64,000 nt of DNA from Oceanobacillus halophilus (lineage in GTDB: Bacteria > Bacillota > Bacilli > Bacillales > Amphibacillaceae): NCBI RefSeq assembly GCF_003628505.1, contig NZ_RBZP01000011.1, forward strand, positions 1 to 64,000, given 5' to 3'. Each line of letters begins with the position of its first letter. The stretch's first letter is position 1. Positions 24,643 to 33,458 of the stretch are shown in pieces. The notes beneath the pieces were generated by a model. That model was not told the origin of the DNA and ran no database searches. It saw only the letters and a program-made list of their open reading frames with translations. The position numbers were made by a program, and so were the translations under genes.

Positions 24643-25794
24643 TTATTGATTATTTTTTTCTTCCTCAATTCGTTTATTTAACTCTGCAAAATATACTTCT
24701 TCGTCTACTGGAATTTCTACCTCTTTACCTAACCAGCTTGATAAGTGAATAGCGTTTGCTAAGGCAACTCCATTAATACCATCACTACCAGGAGCAATTA
24801 GAGGTTCTCCATCTAGAATGTTTGCAGCAAAGTTTTCTAATACAGCTACATGCTGACCGCCCCAAACACTTTCAAATTCAAGAACTTCTGTTTCGTAAAG
24901 TTCATCGGCATTTCCACCCATAACGAGTTTAGCCACTTCCATCATGCTCATAGTCTTGCTCATTTCACTTTCTGGTTTTCTTAAACGATAAATAGTTACT
25001 TTCTTACTGTCATCCACAACAATTTTTCCGTTATCACCTAAAATTTCAAAACGGTCCGTTCCAATGGCATCATGTGTACAAGTAACAAATACACCTGTCG
25101 CACCATTGCCATAATCAAGTAGAGTTGTTACTTCATCTTCTACAGCAATGTCTCTTTGATAGCCATATTTTACATTAGAGTATACTTTTTTCGGCATACC
25201 AGAAATCCATTGAAGAAGATCCAATTGGTGTGGTGCTTGGTTTACTAGCACACCGCCGCCTTCACCGTCCCAAGTAGCTCTCCATGCACTTTGATCATAA
25301 TAAGTTTGTGGTCTCCACCAAGTTGTAATAATCCAGTTTGTACGACGGATGTTACCAATCTCTCCTCTGTCTACAATTTCTTTCACTTTTTGATACAATT
25401 CATTCGTTCTTTGGTTAAACATAATTGCGAAAGTAAGTTCTGGTTTTGTTGCTGCGAATTCGTTCAATTCCTTCACTTGTTTCGTATATACTCCAGCAGG
25501 TTTTTCACCTAAAACATGGACATCTCTTTTTAGAGCTTCAATTCCCATTTCCGGATGTAGGTAGTGTGGCACTGTAGTTACTACTGCATCTACGTCTCCG
25601 CTTTCAAGCATATCAATATAGTTTTCATAGAAAGGGACATCAGGGTATTTCTCTGCTGCTACCTTTTTCACCTCTGGGTCAATATCACAAATAGCACCAA
25701 TTTCCATATTTTTTACTCGACCTTCCGAAATAAACCCTGCATACGTTCCACCTTGAGTACCTAAACCAATAATACCTAATTTCACTTTACTCAT
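24643..25794 (-). CDS. Gfo/Idh/MocA-family oxidoreductase
   Basis: This is a 383-aa dehydrogenase with the N-terminal Rossmann motif GIIGLGTQGGTYA, the GEKPAGVYTK motif (catalytic Lys region) and GGGVLVNQAPHQLDLLQW with the active-site Asp and His. It lies directly behind an AraC regulator gene (two bases between that stop and this start). It is therefore in a regulator-first operon. The family acts on inositols, glucosides and other sugars. The substrate is unknown. Confidence 0.82.
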   Translation of the reverse strand: MSKVKLGIIGLGTQGGTYAGFISEGRVKNMEIGAICDIDPEVKKVAAEKYPDVPFYENYIDMLESGDVDAVVTTVPHYLHPEMGIEALKRDVHVLGEKPAGVYTKQVKELNEFAATKPELTFAIMFNQRTNELYQKVKEIVDRGEIGNIRRTNWIITTWWRPQTYYDQSAWRATWDGEGGGVLVNQAPHQLDLLQWISGMPKKVYSNVKYGYQRDIAVEDEVTTLLDYGNGATGVFVTCTHDAIGTDRFEILGDNGKIVVDDSKKVTIYRLRKPESEMSKTMSMMEVAKLVMGGNADELYETEVLEFESVWGGQHVAVLENFAANILDGEPLIAPGSDGINGVALANAIHLSSWLGKEVEIPVDEEVYFAELNKRIEEEKNNQ

Positions 25795-25796
25795 AA

Positions 25797-26657
25797 TTAA
25801 CTCTCCTCGCTGTATATTTTTAGACGTTCACGACGATATTCTTTCGCTGTCACGCCTACTTTACTTTTAAAATAACGGCTAAAATGAGACACGCTCTCAA
25901 AACCGCTCTCATTTGCAATATCTTTTAATGCTTTATCTGGTTCTGCTTCCAACAAGTATTTGGCCTGCATTAAACGAGAACCCATTACATACTCCATAAT
26001 GGTAAAGCCTGTCATCTCTTTAAATACGTGAGATACATAGGATTTACTAATATTCAATGCTTCGGAAATGGAATCAATCGACAGTTTCCTCATATAATTT
26101 GATTGAATATACTCGGCGATATTCTCAGCATGCTCTGCCTTCTCCGCCTTATCATCTGTAACTTTTATGGATTCTAATTGCCCAAGCCGATGGACAATGC
26201 TTAACACTTGAAGTAACAACGCTTTCATTTCAAGTTCAGCATTTTTGTCCGCTAAGCCTTCTTTACGTTTAATCTCTTCCAAACGGCTGACAACTTTCTC
26301 CAAATGATTAAATTCCTCATTTCCCTTTGTACGAATTAAGCAATGATGGAGCTTCTCAAATACTTCAAGTAAATAATTACCACCAATTTCACCCAATAGT
26401 CCCTTCATCCACTGTGGTGAGAAATGAATGGTACTGCGGACATATTCACTATGTGGAGGAACATTTGGTTTATGGAGTGCTAAACCATCCATTAATAATA
26501 TATCTCCTGGTTCTAAGTCATAAATTTGATTATGAATAAGATATCTGCATGAACCGGAATGGAATAAATAAATTTCATAATGTTCACGATGTGAATGATA
26601 ATCAAGATTGTCCCAGATAGCATGTGCTCTATAATTCACGATTAACGGTCCATCCAA
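25797..26657 (-). CDS. AraC-family regulator with cupin sensory domain
   Basis: This 286-aa regulator has an N-terminal cupin with a His-rich metal/sugar-binding motif (HSHREHYEIYLFHSG), and a C-terminal AraC double helix-turn-helix (ISKSYVSHVFKEMTG and ANESGFESVSHFSRYFKSKVG). It is the first gene of a five-gene operon with three dehydrogenases and an isomerase, which it probably activates. A cre-like site lies 138 bases upstream. The ribosome-binding site AGGGGGGA precedes the ATG. Confidence 0.87.
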   Translation of the reverse strand: MDGPLIVNYRAHAIWDNLDYHSHREHYEIYLFHSGSCRYLIHNQIYDLEPGDILLMDGLALHKPNVPPHSEYVRSTIHFSPQWMKGLLGEIGGNYLLEVFEKLHHCLIRTKGNEEFNHLEKVVSRLEEIKRKEGLADKNAELEMKALLLQVLSIVHRLGQLESIKVTDDKAEKAEHAENIAEYIQSNYMRKLSIDSISEALNISKSYVSHVFKEMTGFTIMEYVMGSRLMQAKYLLEAEPDKALKDIANESGFESVSHFSRYFKSKVGVTAKEYRRERLKIYSEES

Positions 26658-27030
26658 TGATATCCCCCCTTAAGTGAATCTGTCTTAATTATTACACTTA
26701 CAGAAGGCAATTTCATTACCCAAAACTGTTGAAAATACCATGAAAATTATCTGAGAGTGTTTTATTAAAAACAGTTCTAGTAAAATTTGTTAAATGAAAA
26801 TGCTTACAAGTACCATTATAAATAATAATACCACTCTTTCACAGGACTGAAATTGCACGATTAGGATTTATATAACAATAGAGGATAGGGTAGGACAGTA
26901 GACTACTCGAAAAGAGACCCACTTTTTCTAGGAAGTGGGTTTTCTTTTTCAAGGAATCCTTGTCCAAAGAATCAAACTTTCCAAAGTAGATATCAACAAA
27001 GATTTTAATTATGACAAGTTTCTATAAGTG
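26658..27030. other. Intergenic region with cre-like site and repeat fragment
   Basis: No gene is seen in 373 bases. TGAAAATGCTTACA (26795-26808) matches the CcpA cre consensus at 13 of 14 positions. The segment 26885-26965 (TAGACTACTCGAAAAG, then a CCCACTT/AAGTGGG hairpin and TTTTCTTTTTCAAGG) matches part of repeat copy D at 56940-56975 on the other strand, so it is a truncated copy of the dispersed element. Confidence 0.5.
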
Positions 27031-27441
27031 TTAATCATCTTGCCCACGAACAATTTCACGCCATCCTAAGTCTCCTCGTTCTAATGCATGAATAAATAAT
27101 TCAGCTGCGCCCATGTTAGTAGCTAAAGGAATAGCATAGACATCACAAAGCCTCATTAATGCAGAAATGTCTGGTTCATGAGGTTGAGCAGTTAGCGGAT
27201 CACGAAAGAAGATAACCATATCCATTTTATTTTCAGCAATCATCGCACCAATCTGCTGATCTCCACCTAATGGACCTGATTGGAATCGTTGAACTTCTAA
27301 ACCGGTATTCTCAGATATTCGGGAGCCAGTAGTTCCTGTAGCATATAACGTATGCTTCCTTAAACTATATTTATAGGCCTGTGTAAAACGTACCATATCG
27401 TCTTTTTTCTTATCATGCGCGATTAAAGCAATTTTCATCAT
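27031..27441 (-). CDS. mgsA: Methylglyoxal synthase
   Basis: This is a 136-aa protein with all hallmarks of Mgs[12 protein letters not shown] at the start, ATGTTG and the catalytic block [12 protein letters not shown] with the Asp, and [12 protein letters not shown]. It converts dihydroxyacetone phosphate to methylglyoxal and phosphate, a relief valve for phosphorylated-sugar overload. In B. subtilis it sits beside dapB and bshB1. Here it lies alone within a sugar-acid cluster, divergent from a ROK regulator, so its regulation may be tied to sugar flux. Confidence 0.93.
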   Translation of the reverse strand: MMKIALIAHDKKKDDMVRFTQAYKYSLRKHTLYATGTTGSRISENTGLEVQRFQSGPLGGDQQIGAMIAENKMDMVIFFRDPLTAQPHEPDISALMRLCDVYAIPLATNMGAAELFIHALERGDLGWREIVRGQDD

Positions 27442-27618
27442 TTATTTCGTCCCCCATGTCATCATTAGAATTGTAGTAATCTTGCATCTTTATTTTACCT
27501 ATAATTAAATGTATGAAGCTAGTCCCAAGTACCTCCATATTAATAATAAATAGTCTCACGTATGTATTTTTCTGTTATAATAGGTTTGGAAGCGTTTTAT
27601 TCACGCTAAAAAGTATTG

Positions 27619-27635
27619 TTTGTATGCAAAACAAA
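27619..27635. promoter_or_regulatory. Putative ROK operator, autoregulatory
   Basis: TTTGTA-TGCAA-AACAAA fits the TTTGTT-N5-AACAAA pattern with one mismatch. It lies 30 bases before the ROK gene start and downstream of a TATAAT-type -10 at 27577. Confidence 0.45.
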
Positions 27636-27665
27636 TATATAAAGAGACACAAGGGGGAGCCTAGC

Positions 27666-28862
27666 ATGGTTACAGGTGATAGTGCTTATATAAAAAAAAT
27701 CAATAGAAGTCTGATTTTAAAAAACATCATCGAACATCAAAGAATATCTAGAGCTGATTTATCTAAAATTACTGGCTTAAACAAAGCAACTATTTCCGTT
27801 CAAATAGCCGATCTATTAAAAGAAGAACTTATCTATGAAACACGGCAGGAACATAACGCAATAGGAAGAAGACCCATAATGCTTTCCATTAATGGAAAAG
27901 CCGGATATGTTCTAGGTATAGACCTTGATTATCACGAGATAAAATTTACTGTCTGTGACCTTCAGGGAAAGTCCATTCTAAGTGATAAAATTAAACCAGA
28001 TACCGATAATTATGATGATATTGTCCAGTTATTAATAAAGCAAATTAAAATATACCAGCAAAAATATTCCGACAGTCGTTTTGGCATAGTTGCAGCCGTA
28101 ATAGGTATCCACGGGACAGTTAATAAAGATCAAAGCATCTTATTTATCCCTAAATACCAATGGCATCACAAAGATTTGAAAACAGATCTCGAAAATGAGA
28201 TAAAAGATTTGAACTTTTACTTGGAAAACAATGCAAATTTATCTTCCAAAGCTGAAAAGGTGTTTAAATATAATTACAGCGATAATTTGCTTACAGTTAT
28301 TCTAACCTCTGGTATTGGTGCAGGAATCATTATTGATGGAAAACTTCACAGAGGATACCATGGCTATGCTGGCGAAATGGGACATATGATTATCGTACCT
28401 GATGGTATACCATGTAAATGTGGAAATCATGGTTGCTGGGAACGTTACGCCTCAGAACCTATTTTTGTAAATCAATTGAGTGAATACTATCATTCCAATT
28501 TAAATTATAATGATATTAGGAATTTATTAGATAAACAAGATCGAACTACCACTGAATTAATGAAAGAATATATCAAATATATTTCTATTGGCTTGAATAA
28601 TATCATCAATCTATACAATCCTGAAACGATTGTACTAAATAGTGAACTTTTAAAGCTGTATCCCAATGCATTAGAGGAAATAAAGAGCAACCTGCATTCA
28701 TCTGTAAGTCAATACCGGGAGATTGTTCTTTCTGAGCTTGGTCAGCAAGCATGTATACTTGGTGCCTGTGCTTTCGGTATTCAGAGCTTTTTAGAAGTTC
28801 CAGAAATCATACTCAGCATGGAGAATAACCAACAAGAAATTGCTGAAGAAGTGAAACTTTAA
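27666..28862 (+). CDS. ROK-family (XylR/NagC-type) transcriptional regulator
   Basis: This is a 398-aa regulator. The N-terminal winged helix-turn-helix (SRADLSKITGLNKATISVQIADLL) is followed by a ROK sugar-kinase-like domain with the zinc/sugar motif CKCGNHGCWE and GIGAGIIIDGKLHRGYHGYAGEMGH. It is a paralogue of the protein at 32095-33264. XylR-type ROK repressors bind TTTGTT/AACAAA palindromes, and such sites precede the uronate genes here. I chose the ATG at 27666, preceded by AAGGGGGAG; a longer frame exists but would cross the promoter. Likely ligand: a uronate or sugar. Confidence 0.88.
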   Translation: MVTGDSAYIKKINRSLILKNIIEHQRISRADLSKITGLNKATISVQIADLLKEELIYETRQEHNAIGRRPIMLSINGKAGYVLGIDLDYHEIKFTVCDLQGKSILSDKIKPDTDNYDDIVQLLIKQIKIYQQKYSDSRFGIVAAVIGIHGTVNKDQSILFIPKYQWHHKDLKTDLENEIKDLNFYLENNANLSSKAEKVFKYNYSDNLLTVILTSGIGAGIIIDGKLHRGYHGYAGEMGHMIIVPDGIPCKCGNHGCWERYASEPIFVNQLSEYYHSNLNYNDIRNLLDKQDRTTTELMKEYIKYISIGLNNIINLYNPETIVLNSELLKLYPNALEEIKSNLHSSVSQYREIVLSELGQQACILGACAFGIQSFLEVPEIILSMENNQQEIAEEVKL

Positions 28863-28880
28863 GCTATAGATTTATTAATA

Positions 28881-28906
28881 GAACCCCCTTTTAATGCAGG
28901 GGGTTC
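28881..28906. terminator. Bidirectional terminator between ROK gene and gnd
   Basis: GAACCCCC / GGGGGTTC with a ten-base loop, followed by TTTTTATTC on the plus strand. The genes converge here. Confidence 0.9.
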
Positions 28907-28915
28907 TTTTTATTC

Positions 28916-30325
28916 TTAGAACCAGTCAGCGTGAAATACGCCTTCTTTATCTTTACGTTCAAATGTATGTGCTCCGAAGTAGTCACGTTGTGCTTGAATT
29001 AAGTTCGCAGGCAAATCCTCGGAACGATAGCTATCATAATAAGCAATCGCACTAGAGAAAGTAGGAACAGGAATTCCGTGTTTCATTGCAACTGATATTA
29101 CTTCACGTAATGCAGATTGATAATTCTCAACAATTTCTTTGAAATATGGATCTAACATTAAGTTATCTAGTTTTGGTTCCCGATCAAATGCTTCTTTAAT
29201 TTTTTGCAGGAATTGTGCTCGAATGATACAGCCACCACGCCAAATCATCGAGATATCTCCATATTTAAGATCCCATCCATATTCTTCTGAAGCGGCACGC
29301 ATTTGTGCAAATCCTTGTGCATAAGATGTGATTTTACTCATGTATAATGCTTTACGGATTGCCTCAATAAGCTCTTTTCGGTCTCCATCATATTTAACTG
29401 TTTCAGGACCGCTTAATATTTTGCTTGCTTTCACACGTTCATCTTTTAAGCTTGAAATAAATCGTGCAAATACGGATTCAGTAATTAGTGGAAGTGGAAC
29501 ACCTAAATCTAGAGCATTTTTACTTGTCCATTTTCCAGTACCTTTTTGACCAGCTTTGTCCATGATGACATCAACAAGTGGTTTGCCTGTGTCATCATCT
29601 TTTTTCGTAAATACATCTGCTGTGATTTCAATCAGATAACTATCTAATTCACCTTTATTCCATTCAGTGAAAACTTCATGTAACTCATCCGTATCCATCC
29701 CAAGAACATTTTTCATGATATTGTATGCTTCAGCAATTAGCTGCATATCGCCATATTCAATACCATTATGAACCATTTTCACAAAGTGCCCAGCACCGTT
29801 TGGTCCAATATAAGTGACACATGGATCACCATCTACTTTTGCTGAGATTGCTTCGAAAATAGGTGCAACTAAATCATATGCTTCTTTTTGTCCGCCAGGC
29901 ATAAGGGATGGACCATTAAGCGCGCCTTCTTCTCCACCAGAAACCCCAGTTCCAATAAAGTGAATACCAGACTCATCTAGTTTTTGATTGCGTCGCATTG
30001 TATCTTCATATAGCGTATTACCACCGTCGATTAAGATATCACCTTTTTCTAAGTAAGGCATTAATGAATCGATTGTAGCGTCTGTTGCAGGTCCTGCTTT
30101 AACCATCATCATAATTTTACGGGGTTTTTCTAATGAATTAACAAACTCCTCAATGGTTTCTGCTCCAACAAAATTCTTTCCTTTAGCCTCATTAGCTAGA
30201 AATTCTTCTGTTTTTGCATAGGTACGGTTAAATACCGCAACAGAGTTTCCTCTGCTTTCAATATTCAATGCTAAGTTTTTACCCATTACTGCTAATCCGA
30301 TAACACCAATTTGTTGTTTTGACAT
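28916..30325 (-). CDS. gnd: 6-phosphogluconate dehydrogenase, decarboxylating
   Basis: This is a 469-aa enzyme that converts 6-phosphogluconate to ribulose-5-phosphate and CO2. The Rossmann motif [17 protein letters not shown] is at the N-terminus, followed by the signature [20 protein letters not shown] with catalytic Lys and His. The C-terminal region includes the substrate-binding block [13 protein letters not shown]. Length and sequence are standard for Bacillus GndA-type enzymes. It lies 90 bases after uxaC on the same strand, most likely one operon under the ROK operator. This is notable because the usual glucuronate route does not go through this enzyme. Confidence 0.95.
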   Translation of the reverse strand: MSKQQIGVIGLAVMGKNLALNIESRGNSVAVFNRTYAKTEEFLANEAKGKNFVGAETIEEFVNSLEKPRKIMMMVKAGPATDATIDSLMPYLEKGDILIDGGNTLYEDTMRRNQKLDESGIHFIGTGVSGGEEGALNGPSLMPGGQKEAYDLVAPIFEAISAKVDGDPCVTYIGPNGAGHFVKMVHNGIEYGDMQLIAEAYNIMKNVLGMDTDELHEVFTEWNKGELDSYLIEITADVFTKKDDDTGKPLVDVIMDKAGQKGTGKWTSKNALDLGVPLPLITESVFARFISSLKDERVKASKILSGPETVKYDGDRKELIEAIRKALYMSKITSYAQGFAQMRAASEEYGWDLKYGDISMIWRGGCIIRAQFLQKIKEAFDREPKLDNLMLDPYFKEIVENYQSALREVISVAMKHGIPVPTFSSAIAYYDSYRSEDLPANLIQAQRDYFGAHTFERKDKEGVFHADWF

Positions 30326-30415
30326 AGTTCTATCCTTTCTATATGTTCCTATTTTTTCTACCTAAACTATTTTATATGTTGCACATTACCTAATCAATTA
30401 ATATCTGTCCACCAT

Positions 30416-31813
30416 TTATATGGCAAAATATCGCTTGGCATTTTCGTAACAAATGTTTCTTACATACGTTTCAAGCAATTTCATATCTTTTGGTGCTTTT
30501 CCTTGTTCTACCCATGTACCTAATAAATTACACAGGATTCTTCTAAAATATTCATGTCTCGGGAATGATAGGAAACTTCTAGAGTCCGTTAACATACCTA
30601 TGAAATTACTAATTAACCCTATATTGGCCAATGTTTTCATTTGGTCTTCCATTCCGTCAATTGTATCATTAAACCACCATGCTGTACCAAATTGTACTTT
30701 TCCAGGAACTTCATCACTTTGGAAGTTTCCTGCCATTGCTGCAAGTACATTATTATCACGAGAATTCAAGCTATATAATACAGTTTTTGGAAGTTTATCA
30801 TTAAAGTCCATTGCATTAAGCAATCCTGATAATTTATCAGCTAATAGCCTATCCCCAATGGAATCAAACCCACTATCTGGCCCAAGAAGCTTAAACATTC
30901 TTGTACTATTATTCCGTAATGGATTAATGTGAAGCTGCATTACCCAGCCTTTTTCGGCATACCATTCTCCAAGTGTCACTAATGTATAAGTTTTAAATTG
31001 CTCCACTTCTTTTTCTGATAGAGCTTCACCTTTTTGACGTTTTGCAAAAATAGCTGATACTTCATTCTTAGTAGCATTCTCAAAGAAAATGACATTTATG
31101 CCATGGTCAGAGCTTCGACAGCCACGTTCATCAAAGTAATTGACTCGTTGTTCTAATGCACTTAAGAAATCATCATAGCTTTCAATACTTGTATTTGTTG
31201 CCTGTTCTAGTTTTTCTACCCAAGTAAGAAAACCTTCTTTTTCAATTCCTAACCCATTGTCTGGACGGAATGATGGGGATACCGTAAAGTCTATATCTTC
31301 TTTAGCTAAATCTTCATGAGCCTTTAAATCGTCCGTTGGATCATCTGTTGTCCCTACAAATTCCACGTTTTTATTTTTCAACAGATTTCTTACGGACATT
31401 TCAGGAGACCGAAGTTTGGCATTCGCTTCTTCCCAAATCGCCGGTGCTGATTCTTCATTAAATACCTCAACTATATCAAAGTAGCGAAGTAATTCTAAAT
31501 GTGTCCAATGATAAAGTGGATTACCAATCGTATTTGGAATTGTTTTTGCCCATGCAAGGAACTTATCATAGTCACTCTTGTTTCCTGTAATATACTCCTC
31601 ACTAATTCCGTTCGCTCTCATTCCACGCCATTTATAATGGTCGCCACCTAACCAAACTTGGGATAGATTTTCAAAATTCTTATCCTCTAACATTTCATAC
31701 TGATTTAAATGGTTGTGGTAGTCTATAATCGGTAAATTTTTTGCAGTATTATTATAAAGTTCACGCGCTGTTTCATTATAAAGTAAGAAATCATCGGTTA
31801 TAAATGTCTTCAC
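30416..31813 (-). CDS. uxaC: Glucuronate (uronate) isomerase
   Basis: This is a 465-aa enzyme of the UxaC family (amidohydrolase fold). It isomerizes D-glucuronate to D-fructuronate and D-galacturonate to D-tagaturonate. Visible motifs are IIDYHNHLN near the N-terminus, GMRANGI, TDDPTDDL and RSFLSFPRHEYFRRILC. The start is a GTG at 31813 after GGTGGAG. The longer frame has no such site. It is the first gene of a probable uxaC-gnd operon behind a SigA promoter with a cre-like site and a ROK operator. Confidence 0.95.
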   Translation of the reverse strand: MKTFITDDFLLYNETARELYNNTAKNLPIIDYHNHLNQYEMLEDKNFENLSQVWLGGDHYKWRGMRANGISEEYITGNKSDYDKFLAWAKTIPNTIGNPLYHWTHLELLRYFDIVEVFNEESAPAIWEEANAKLRSPEMSVRNLLKNKNVEFVGTTDDPTDDLKAHEDLAKEDIDFTVSPSFRPDNGLGIEKEGFLTWVEKLEQATNTSIESYDDFLSALEQRVNYFDERGCRSSDHGINVIFFENATKNEVSAIFAKRQKGEALSEKEVEQFKTYTLVTLGEWYAEKGWVMQLHINPLRNNSTRMFKLLGPDSGFDSIGDRLLADKLSGLLNAMDFNDKLPKTVLYSLNSRDNNVLAAMAGNFQSDEVPGKVQFGTAWWFNDTIDGMEDQMKTLANIGLISNFIGMLTDSRSFLSFPRHEYFRRILCNLLGTWVEQGKAPKDMKLLETYVRNICYENAKRYFAI

Positions 31814-31914
31814 ATTAACTCCACCTTTCAATAATGTATTTTCACTTTTTATCAATGTTAGTAACATTAATAAAATAGAGCATAACTAAAGTAAAATATC
31901 TTTTAAAATAATTA

Positions 31915-31931
31915 TTTGTTTACTAAACAAA
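31915..31931. promoter_or_regulatory. ROK-type operator of uxaC-gnd
   Basis: TTTGTTTACTAAACAAA, a perfect 17-bp palindrome (TTTGTT-N5-AACAAA) just downstream of the uxaC promoter. Its core matches the site before the LarA-like operon. Confidence 0.75.
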
Positions 31932-31947
31932 CATATTCACATATACT

Positions 31948-31976
31948 ATAATATATGTAAACGTTTTAGAATTCAA
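31948..31976 (-). promoter_or_regulatory. SigA promoter of uxaC with embedded cre-like site
   Basis: The minus strand has TTGAAT, 17 bases, TATTAT. The spacer contains CTAAAACGTTTACA, matching the CcpA cre pattern at 12 of 14 positions (31957-31970). Promoter, cre and operator together suggest induction by uronate and repression by glucose. Confidence 0.65.
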
Positions 31977-32094
31977 GACAAAATGCAAATTTTTATTTGA
32001 AACATTTATTGTCGATAATAGACGTTTACTATTACCTAATTATTTTATATTCTTCATGCTGCATATATTACTTATAAACATCGGGGGAATCTTA

Positions 32095-33264
32095 ATGAAA
32101 ACAGGAGACGCAGGTTATATAAAACAAATAAACAGAAAGATACTAATTGAGGAGATTATTAAAAACATATCCTTATCCAGGAGTGATTTAGCTAGGATAA
32201 CCGGACTGAATAAAGCTACAGTATCGGCTCAAGTAAATGATTTTCTCCAAGAAGAAATTGTTATAGAAGAGTATGGAAGTGAATCAGGCAATCGTGGTAG
32301 AAGGCCTATTATTTTGGAGATAAATGACAAGGCTGGATACAGTATCGGGATTGATATAGATGCCACAGAAATCTCTATATTATTCCTAAACTTAAAAGGA
32401 CATACCTTTTTTACTTCCAGATTTGAAGTTCAATTTGATAATTTAGGTCAAGTTACGAATCAGCTTATTAGTACGCTCACTCCTCTAATAGAGAAGTATA
32501 ATCGAGTATATAAACCATTAGGGTTAGTCGGGATTAGTGTTGGTATTCATGGAATTGTCAATAACAAAGAAGAAATTATTTTCACACCGAAGGAAGAATG
32601 GTCTAATATCAGCATCAAAGAACAATTAGAAGAAGCATTTCATACTCCTGTGTATATTGACAACAATGCAAACTTAAGTGTTTTCGCCGAGCAAGTGTTT
32701 GACGAACATATTTCAGACTTATTCTGTATTACCCTATACTCCGGAATAGGATTGGGTATCATAAGTGAGAATAAAATTTACCGTGGCTACAAAGGCTTTG
32801 CAGGAGAGATTGGACACATGATTGTAGAGTCACATGGCTTGCAATGCACTTGCGGGAATAAAGGGTGTTGGGAGCTATACGCTTCAGAAAGAGTACTGAT
32901 GGAATCTCTGAAGGAGATCGATCCTTCTTTATCAATTGAGGAAGCTTTAATAAAACATTCAGAAAAACACTTAGAGGTCATTGATCAATACTTAGAGTAT
33001 TTAGCTGTGGGACTAAATAATGTCATTAATATCTTTAATCCGGAAAAGATTATTTTAAATGGAACCATTATCAATGGAAACACTCCATTTATCGATGATA
33101 TTACCAACCGGTTGAAATCAAAAATGAATAACTTCAGGGAAATTAGAGCCTCAAATATTGGCGAATATTCCTCTGTTCTCGGAGGGGCTGCTTTTGCCCT
33201 CAAAAACTTTTTTGATATTGACACCATTGACTTTACCGCCTATGAAAACTTAACCAATCTCTAG
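32095..33264 (+). CDS. ROK-family (XylR-type) transcriptional regulator, second copy
   Basis: This 389-aa paralogue of the protein at 27666-28862 has the N-terminal winged helix SRSDLARITGLNKATVSAQV and the ROK domain motifs GIGLGIISENKIYRGYKGFAGEIGH and CTCGNKGCWELYAS. It is divergent from uxaC, across a region with the palindromic operator, so it is the best candidate repressor of uxaC-gnd. The recognition helices of the two ROK proteins are nearly identical, so both may bind the same sites. The start ATG at 32095 follows GGGGGAA. Confidence 0.88.
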   Translation: MKTGDAGYIKQINRKILIEEIIKNISLSRSDLARITGLNKATVSAQVNDFLQEEIVIEEYGSESGNRGRRPIILEINDKAGYSIGIDIDATEISILFLNLKGHTFFTSRFEVQFDNLGQVTNQLISTLTPLIEKYNRVYKPLGLVGISVGIHGIVNNKEEIIFTPKEEWSNISIKEQLEEAFHTPVYIDNNANLSVFAEQVFDEHISDLFCITLYSGIGLGIISENKIYRGYKGFAGEIGHMIVESHGLQCTCGNKGCWELYASERVLMESLKEIDPSLSIEEALIKHSEKHLEVIDQYLEYLAVGLNNVINIFNPEKIILNGTIINGNTPFIDDITNRLKSKMNNFREIRASNIGEYSSVLGGAAFALKNFFDIDTIDFTAYENLTNL

Positions 33265-33278
33265 TATTACTAAAGCTG

Positions 33279-33317
33279 AAAGACCTCCTTTCATATTATG
33301 ATTGGATGTCTTTTTTT
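33279..33317 (+). terminator. Terminator of the second ROK gene
   Basis: AAAGACCTCC and GGATGTCTTT pair with one mismatch, followed by a run of seven T. It lies just after the stop codon. Confidence 0.75.
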
Positions 33318-33458
33318 GTCTGTTTTCTAACGCTTTGACTCAACTACTAAACATTATTCTATCTTTTTTTCGTATGGAATAATCTAATGTCAGCCAATAT
33401 AAGAATACGAAAAGATAATTAATTCTATTATGATACAACAAAAAATGGGGGGATACTT

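Noticed and set aside
26907-26948. Terminator for a plus-strand gene
   Set aside because: No plus-strand gene ends there; the hairpin is part of a truncated copy of the dispersed repeat.
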